A stretch of DNA of 27,566 nucleotides, from assembly GCF_020741395.1 (NCBI RefSeq), contig NZ_DYZA01000190.1, positions 1 through 27,566 of the forward strand, written 5' to 3'. The notes under the pieces are model-generated. The model searched no databases. It saw nothing but the letters and a program-made list of their open reading frames with translations, and was not told where the DNA came from. A program made the translations under genes and the position numbers. The number at the start of each line of letters is the position of its first letter. Within the stretch, counting starts at the first letter, position 1. This DNA is from Mailhella massiliensis (GTDB lineage: Bacteria; Desulfobacterota; Desulfovibrionia; Desulfovibrionales; Desulfovibrionaceae). Below, in pieces: positions 23,045 through 27,566 of this stretch.

Positions 23045-23073
23045 AGACTACTGCCGGATGCGGGCTTTTTCAA
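23045..23073 (-). promoter_or_regulatory. Possible promoter of the AEC permease gene
   Basis: On the minus strand TTGAAA (23073-23068) and TAGTCT (23050-23045) have a 17-bp spacer. The -35 is good and the -10 poor. It would start transcription about 50 bp before the permease ATG. Confidence 0.35.
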
Positions 23074-23097
23074 GACCGGGGGCAGGCGAGGAAAAGT

Positions 23098-24342
23098 TCA
23101 GCGGCGCATGAGGGCCTGCACGAGGCTGTGGTGTATGGGCTTTATCTCGCGCAGGAAGAGCGCGATGAACACGCAGATAGCCAGGGCGCAGAAGAGCATG
23201 GTGTGCGGCGCGCCGATGAGGTCGGCGAGGGCGCCGAAGAGCAGCCCGCCCACGGGGCCGAGGCCGGAGACGCACATGACGTAGAGGCTCATCACGCGGC
23301 TTCGGCAATCGTCCGTGGCGGTGGTCTGGCAGAGGGTATTCACGCTGATGTTGGTGGTGGTTATGGCAAAGCCCAGGAAGAAGGCGGCGGCCAGGGAAAG
23401 CCACAGGTTTTCCGAGAAGCTGAATACCATGAGGGAGGCGGCGGTAAGGGCCGAGGTGCGCGCGATGAGGGCGGGGATGCGCCGAAGCACGATGAATACG
23501 GAGACCACTACCCCGCCGAGGAACGCGCCCGCGCCCACTGCGCCGAAGAGCCAGCCGAGGGTCTGGGAGCCCCCGCCCAGGATATCGGTGGAGAACATGG
23601 GGAAAAGCACGCTGTAGCACAGGCCGAAGAAGCAGGCGGCGGCGAGGAGCTGGAAAATGTGGCGCAGGAAGAATTCCTCCTGGACGTGGCGTATGCCTTC
23701 CACCATGTCCCTGAGTATGCCCTGCCCGGCGGGCTTTTGTTCGCGTTCACGCAGGCGCACCTGGAAGAGCAGCATGTAGATGATGGGCAGGTAGGTGAGG
23801 GCGGAGATGAAAAAGCATATCCCCTCGCCCCAGGCGTAAATGGCAAGCCCGGCGATGGAGGGGCCCACGAGCTTGCTGATGTTGAAGGCCATGGAATTGA
23901 GGGCCACGGCGCTTTTCACGGCCGCCGTGTCCGTGACCATGAGCGACACGGAGGACTGCCGCGCCGTCATGTCGAAGGAGGTGATGACGCCGAGCGCCAG
24001 GCTGAGGGCCACAAGCAGCGGATAGGTGGCCATGCCCGTGAAGGCGGCGAAGGTGAGCAGCGCGGCCTCCAGCATGCAGAGCACCTGCGTGACGATGAGC
24101 GCTTTTCTGAGGTCGTGCCGCTCCAGCCAGGCCCCGGCCATGAGCCCGAGCACGAGGATGGGCGCAAGGCTCACGAATTCCACGATGCCGAGCAGGAAGG
24201 CGGAGCCCGTGAGGCGGAAGACCAGCCAGCTCATGGCGAGGCGCTGCATCCACTGGCCCAGCATGGATATGGTCTGGCCTATGATGAAGTAGAAGAAGGC
24301 CCGGTGCGCGAGGGCGGGGAAAAGCTGATAGATGCGGCGCAT
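23098..24342 (-). CDS. MFS exporter (EntS/MFS_3-like)
   Basis: 414 residues with about twelve membrane helices. It fits the MFS_3 (enterobactin exporter EntS-like) group: RAFFYFIIGQTISMLGQWMQRLAMSWLVFRLTGSAFLLGIVEF at the start and LMAGAWLERHDLRK as the loop 2-3 signature. Further on are ITSFDMTARQSSVSLMV, ALNSMAFNISKLVGPSIAG, and CRSRVMSLYVMCVSGLGPVGGLLFGALADLIGAP. Relatives export siderophores or drugs. Its place near feoAB hints at iron but no siderophore genes are seen, so drug or metabolite export is equally likely. The start ATG at 24342 has GAGG 6 bases upstream; the open frame further right is noncoding. It is followed by the AEC permease. Confidence 0.92.
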   Translation of the reverse strand: MRRIYQLFPALAHRAFFYFIIGQTISMLGQWMQRLAMSWLVFRLTGSAFLLGIVEFVSLAPILVLGLMAGAWLERHDLRKALIVTQVLCMLEAALLTFAAFTGMATYPLLVALSLALGVITSFDMTARQSSVSLMVTDTAAVKSAVALNSMAFNISKLVGPSIAGLAIYAWGEGICFFISALTYLPIIYMLLFQVRLREREQKPAGQGILRDMVEGIRHVQEEFFLRHIFQLLAAACFFGLCYSVLFPMFSTDILGGGSQTLGWLFGAVGAGAFLGGVVVSVFIVLRRIPALIARTSALTAASLMVFSFSENLWLSLAAAFFLGFAITTTNISVNTLCQTTATDDCRSRVMSLYVMCVSGLGPVGGLLFGALADLIGAPHTMLFCALAICVFIALFLREIKPIHHSLVQALMRR

Positions 24343-24657
24343 GGCAACCTCGGGGGCATGTTGGGAAACACAGGAGGTATTGGGTGAAGAGAAGTCTAGC
24401 CAATTTTCCCTGAAAGGGGAAGGGATGGGGCAAAAATGCCGACTTCTTCGCACAGGGCCCTGTGCCGCAGGGGCTGCGGGGAGCGGGGAGGGATTTTCTG
24501 AGGGAGGCGGCCGCAGGGAAGCCCTTTTCGCCGTCGGAGTTGTGCGGCTGATGCGGGGATGCCGTGGGGGGAATGTAGGGGTGAGGGAAGGCCCCCCATC
24601 TTTTTCTCTGAGGGCGCTTTTCCGGCGCAATGGGGTGTAGGGAGGCTCGTGGGGCGC
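24343..24657. other. Intergenic region upstream of the MFS gene
   Basis: No gene is visible. It contains a 16-bp perfect palindrome, GCACAGGGCCCTGTGC, at 24450-24465, about 110 bp before the MFS start. GC-rich sequence separates it from the feoB terminator. I could not find a convincing promoter for the MFS gene. Confidence 0.5.
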
Positions 24658-24682
24658 AAAAAAAGGGGCCTTTTCAGGCCCC
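24658..24682 (-). terminator. Rho-independent terminator of feoAB
   Basis: On the minus strand GGGGCC-TGAAAA-GGCCCC (24682-24665) is followed by seven T (24664-24658). It is about 40 bp past the feoB stop. This is one of the strongest terminators in the window. Confidence 0.88.
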
Positions 24683-24724
24683 CGGGAGGATGCCCGCCTT
24701 TTCAGGGCAGGGGAAAAGGTCGGA

Positions 24725-27058
24725 TCAGCCCCAGATCATGTTGCCCGCAAGGGTTCCCGCCCAGGCCACCGCATAGGCCACGGCGGTGTTGAAGGCCATG
24801 CTGAAGAAGAGCCACCTCCAGCCGCCGGCTTCGTTCTTGAGCACCACGAGGGTGACGAAGCAGGGGGAGTAGATGAGCACGAAGAGCATGAGGGCAAGGG
24901 CCGTGGTTCTGGACCAGTCCGGGTCGGCGGCCAGCCTTGCGGAGAGGGAATCGGGTTCGTCCGGGTCGGTTTCGCCGATGGAGTAGGCCGTGCCCATGGT
25001 GGAAAGTATGGCTTCCTTGGCTGCCACGCCGGAGATGAGGGCCACGTCGGTGCGCCAGTCGAAGCCGAGGGGGCGGAACACGGGCTCTATGAACCGGCCG
25101 ATGCGTCCGCCGAAGGTGTTCTTCACCTGTTCGGAGGCAAGGGCGTTCTCGGCCTCGGCCTTTTCTTCCTCCAGAGCATCCTTTTTTGCGGAGATCCCGG
25201 CCGCGGTCTGCTCCAGGGCGGGGCGGGAGGCGTCGTCCGCGCTTTCCAGCGCTTTCTGCACTTCGGCAAGCTGCGCTTCCAGGGGATGGATCTCTTCGTT
25301 GAAGGCGGCTATCTTCGCCTCGAAGGGGGCGGCTTTTTCCGCGTCGAGGGCCGGGAAGGTGAGCGCGGCCCAGAGTATCACGGAAATGGCCAGGATCACG
25401 GTGCCCGCTTTTTTGATATACATCCAGCCGCGTTCCCAGGTGTGGGTGATTATGCTCCGGAGCGTGGGCAGGCGGTAGGGCGGCAGCTCCATGACAAAGG
25501 GCGTGGAAGCGCCGCGGAACACGGTTTTCCTGAGCAGAAGGGAGACGAGAAGCGCCACGGCCCAGCCGCACAGGGTGACGGCGAACATGATGCCCGCCTG
25601 GTTCTCCGGGAAGAAGGCCGCGGTGAGCATGAGAAATACCGGTATCTTCGCGCCGCATGTCATGAGCGGCAGCGTCATCATGGTGGCCATTCTTTCCTTC
25701 TCGCTGCGCATGGTGCGCGTGGCCATGACGCCGGGAATGGCGCAGCCGCCCGCAATGCCGCCTGCGATGATGAAGGGCATGACTGACGAGCCGTGCAGGC
25801 CGAAGGCCCGCATCACACGGTCGAGCATGTAGGCCATGCGCGCCATGTAGCCGCTGTCTTCCAGGAAGGACACGATGAGGAACATGATGAGGATGAGCGG
25901 CACGAAGCTGAGCACGCCGCCCACACCGCCGATGATGCCGTCCACAATGAGCGACTGCACAAGGCCCTCGGGCAGGATGCCGCTCATGAATTCGCCGAGC
26001 ATGCCGAAGAAGTCTTCCACCCAGCCCTGCGGGTACGCGCCCACGATGAAGGTGGTCCAGAACATGAAATACACCACGCCCAGCATGATGAGCGGGCCCA
26101 AAACGGTGTTGGTGAGCACCTTGTCGAGCTTGTCGGTGAAGGCCAGGCGGTCTTTCGTGTCGTCCTTGCGGATCACCCCGTCCTTGAGCGCGCTGTGGAT
26201 GAAGCCGTAGCGGAAGTCGGAAACAACGGCCTCGGGCGTGGTCTCCAGCGTGGCGGCAAGGTGTTCGGCCAGAGTGTCGCGCAAGGCGTCGAGCTCAAGG
26301 GCGGCCGCAGCGTCCGCAGCCTTCACCTGGGCGCGGAGTACTTCGTCGTTTTCAAGGATTTTCAGGGCGGTCCAGCGCGCAGGATAGCGGGAGGTGAGGA
26401 TATGCCTGTCTTTAATAATGGAAGTCATTTTCAATAAAGCAGGGTCAATATCCGGCCCGTAGCTGAGGAAGAGTGGTTCACAGGGCTTTGCGGCCTCTTC
26501 GAGGGCGAGTTCCAAGGCCTTGTCCAGGCCTTCGCCGGAGCGGGCTACGGTGGGTACGGCGCGTACGCCGAAGCGGGCGGAGAGCTTTTCCAGGTCGATG
26601 CTCATGCCCGCCTTGCGCGCCTCATCCATCATGTTGCAGGCGAGCACCACGGGCCTGCCGAGCTCGCGTATCTGTACGGCGAGGAAGAGCCCGCGTTCCA
26701 GGGTGGCGGAATCTATGACGTCGATGACGGCGCGGGGCGTTTCCGCAGGGTTTTCCGGGGCGAGCACCTCGCGCACCACGCGCTCTTCCATGGAGTAGGC
26801 CGTGAGGGAATAGGCGCCGGGCAGGTCCACCAGCAGCACCTTCTGCTCCCCGCAGCGCGTCCAGCCTTCCTTTTTCTCCACCGTCACACCGGGGTAGTTG
26901 CCCACATGCTGATGCGCGCCCGTGTAGGCGTTGAAGGCCGTGGTCTTGCCGCAGTTGGGATTGCCCGCAAGGGCGATGCGCACGCCGTTTTTCCTTTCTT
27001 CTTCGCTGAAGGAGGAAGCGCCCGAAGCGCCGTTCTTTTCACAATGGGGGCAGCTCAT
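24725..27058 (-). CDS. feoB: Ferrous iron transporter FeoB
   Basis: 777 residues. An N-terminal GTPase domain has G1 GNPNCGKT (32-39), G2 about GVTVEKKEG, G3 DLPG (78-81), and G4 NMMD (142-145; NxxD, as in other FeoB). A helical GDI-like region follows, then a membrane domain with the conserved LEDSGYMAR (399-407), PGVMATRT and TCGAKIPVF cores and the GFDWR start of the last segment. The protein imports Fe2+ across the inner membrane. MSCPHC at the N-terminus is an extra possible metal site. Residues 571-648 form a long, Ala/Glu-rich, coiled-coil-like insert between membrane segments. Its ATG overlaps the feoA stop as ATGA. A strong terminator follows. Confidence 0.97.
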   Translation of the reverse strand: MSCPHCEKNGASGASSFSEEERKNGVRIALAGNPNCGKTTAFNAYTGAHQHVGNYPGVTVEKKEGWTRCGEQKVLLVDLPGAYSLTAYSMEERVVREVLAPENPAETPRAVIDVIDSATLERGLFLAVQIRELGRPVVLACNMMDEARKAGMSIDLEKLSARFGVRAVPTVARSGEGLDKALELALEEAAKPCEPLFLSYGPDIDPALLKMTSIIKDRHILTSRYPARWTALKILENDEVLRAQVKAADAAAALELDALRDTLAEHLAATLETTPEAVVSDFRYGFIHSALKDGVIRKDDTKDRLAFTDKLDKVLTNTVLGPLIMLGVVYFMFWTTFIVGAYPQGWVEDFFGMLGEFMSGILPEGLVQSLIVDGIIGGVGGVLSFVPLILIMFLIVSFLEDSGYMARMAYMLDRVMRAFGLHGSSVMPFIIAGGIAGGCAIPGVMATRTMRSEKERMATMMTLPLMTCGAKIPVFLMLTAAFFPENQAGIMFAVTLCGWAVALLVSLLLRKTVFRGASTPFVMELPPYRLPTLRSIITHTWERGWMYIKKAGTVILAISVILWAALTFPALDAEKAAPFEAKIAAFNEEIHPLEAQLAEVQKALESADDASRPALEQTAAGISAKKDALEEEKAEAENALASEQVKNTFGGRIGRFIEPVFRPLGFDWRTDVALISGVAAKEAILSTMGTAYSIGETDPDEPDSLSARLAADPDWSRTTALALMLFVLIYSPCFVTLVVLKNEAGGWRWLFFSMAFNTAVAYAVAWAGTLAGNMIWG

Positions 27059-27288
27059 CGTACCTCCACGTCGACAAAGTCGGCTTCGCTGTTGCGCAGG
27101 GCAATGGTGGAGCCTTCAATGCGCAGGGCTACGGGGTCGCGCAGCGGGGCCCTGCCCACAACCTGCACGCTCATGCCCGGCACAAGCCCCATATCGCGGA
27201 TGCGGCGGCCCAGCTCGCCGTAAGCGTTGATTCTGACGATGCTCGCCTTCTGCCCCGGGACAAGCCGGCGGAGATTCATTTGTGACAT
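27055..27288 (-). CDS. feoA: FeoA-family ferrous iron transport accessory protein
   Basis: 77 residues, typical for FeoA. The ATG at 27288 has AGGAGG 5 bases upstream; the in-frame ATG nine codons earlier has none. The sequence MNLRRLVPGQKASIVRINAYGELGRRIRDMGLVPGMSVQVVGRAPLRDPVALRIEGSTIALRNSEADFVDVEV is an SH3-like small domain with the RIRDMGLVPG core. It interacts with FeoB and influences Fe2+ uptake. Its last bases overlap feoB by ATGA, giving coupled translation. The transcript should come from the promoter at 27514-27542 with Fur-like control. Confidence 0.95.
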   Translation of the reverse strand: MSQMNLRRLVPGQKASIVRINAYGELGRRIRDMGLVPGMSVQVVGRAPLRDPVALRIEGSTIALRNSEADFVDVEVR

Positions 27289-27309
27289 GGATTCCTCCTC
27301 AGATAATAA

Positions 27310-27324
27310 TGACATTCTTTTTCA
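27310..27324. promoter_or_regulatory. Fur-like box 1, in the feoA leader
   Basis: On the minus strand TGAAAAAGAATGTCA. It matches the Desulfovibrio Fur consensus TGAAAATnATTTTCA at about 11 of 14 defined positions. It lies 22-36 bp before the feoA start codon, within the leader. It is nearly identical to box 2 at 27527. Confidence 0.55.
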
Positions 27325-27358
27325 AAACAGGGGCGGGATATTCCGAGTTCCCGCATGT

Positions 27359-27393
27359 GCCGCTGCCTACGGCAAAGGACGGCAGACAGCGGC
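27359..27393 (-). other. Hairpin in the feoAB leader
   Basis: A perfect 7-bp stem, GCCGCTG/CAGCGGC (27359-27365 and 27387-27393), with further partial pairing inside. It lies midway in the predicted 219-nt leader between the promoter and feoA. It has no T run, so it is not a terminator. Confidence 0.4.
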
Positions 27394-27513
27394 GTTTCCG
27401 AAGCCGGGAGGCGGCCGCAACATGGCGGACGAAGCGCAAGACGACGCGAACATTGAGCCGGAAAAATTCTTTGCCCGCTTCGGAGCGTGCCGTTTTGCGT
27501 AACTCATGGCTTA

Positions 27514-27542
27514 CAGATAGTGAAATTGAAAATCTATGTCAA
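27514..27542 (-). promoter_or_regulatory. Promoter of feoAB
   Basis: On the minus strand a consensus -35 TTGACA (27542-27537) is followed by TATCTG (27519-27514) with a 17-bp spacer. The expected transcript start is near 27507, giving a leader of about 219 nt before feoA. Fur-like box 2 covers most of the -35 and the spacer. Confidence 0.7.
27527..27541. promoter_or_regulatory. Fur-like box 2, overlapping the feoAB promoter
   Basis: TGAAAATCTATGTCA on the plus strand. It shares TGAAAAnnnATGTCA with box 1 at 27310-27324, in opposite orientation. It overlaps the -35 element and spacer of the feoAB promoter, the expected place for an iron-bound Fur repressor. Confidence 0.6.
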
Positions 27543-27566
27543 CTCTAAAACGGCATCTTTGTCGTC

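Noticed and set aside
22882..24387. 501-codon open frame antisense to the MFS exporter
   Set aside because: It is a Gly/Glu/His-rich shadow of a membrane protein with no start signals.
1..27566. CRISPR array or insertion sequence
   Set aside because: No regularly spaced repeats, terminal inverted repeats or transposase/integrase motifs were seen.

Overview
The window looks like chromosomal DNA from a high-GC, Gram-negative anaerobe, most likely a gut-associated member of the Desulfovibrionaceae. This is inferred from the GC-rich coding bias, an autotransporter, a PAS/GAF/GGDEF/EAL signalling protein, Fur-like boxes of the form TGAAAAnnnATGTCA, and small conserved proteins resembling ones I associate with that family. 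The species cannot be named from sequence alone. There is no CRISPR array, rRNA, transposase or integrase. About 24 genes are packed in short operons separated by GC-rich, non-coding spacers that carry short degenerate repeats.

Layout. 1-2958: 3' part of a large c-di-GMP signalling gene (+). 3458-3997: small four-helix membrane protein (+). 4176-4251: tRNA-Phe(GAA) on the minus strand with its promoter and terminator. 4970-7078: a compact minus-strand operon (GNAT-like, HAD phosphatase, NudC-type Nudix hydrolase) with a TTGACA promoter. 7601-11760: minus-strand housekeeping genes miaA, rsmD-coaD (overlapping) and a beta-CASP RNA nuclease. 12166-13362: LOG-family protein and tadA (+), divergent from the nuclease, each side with a sigma70-type promoter. 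13664-16617: a small basic protein, a methyltransferase, a class III Fic protein and a 116-residue orphan (+). 16823-20119: autotransporter with a putative metalloprotease head (-). 20266-21810: radical SAM protein and a Lar-like zinc-ribbon protein (-). 22029-24342: AEC transporter and MFS exporter (-). 24725-27288: feoB and feoA (-), with a long iron-regulated leader reaching nearly to the window edge.

How the parts work together. miaA, tadA, rsmD and the tRNA gene all serve translation: A37 prenylation, wobble inosine, 16S methylation and Phe decoding. coaD makes CoA. feoAB imports ferrous iron and appears to be repressed by Fur at two near-identical boxes. The Nudix/HAD/GNAT trio looks like a metabolite repair or housekeeping operon. 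The accessory content (autotransporter protease, Fic, orphan gene under an AT-rich promoter, Lar-like/radical SAM pair) is where the less familiar biology lies. The best candidates for something undescribed are the autotransporter with an M8-like metalloprotease signature, the Lar-like/radical SAM pair, and the orphan gene behind an operator-like inverted repeat.
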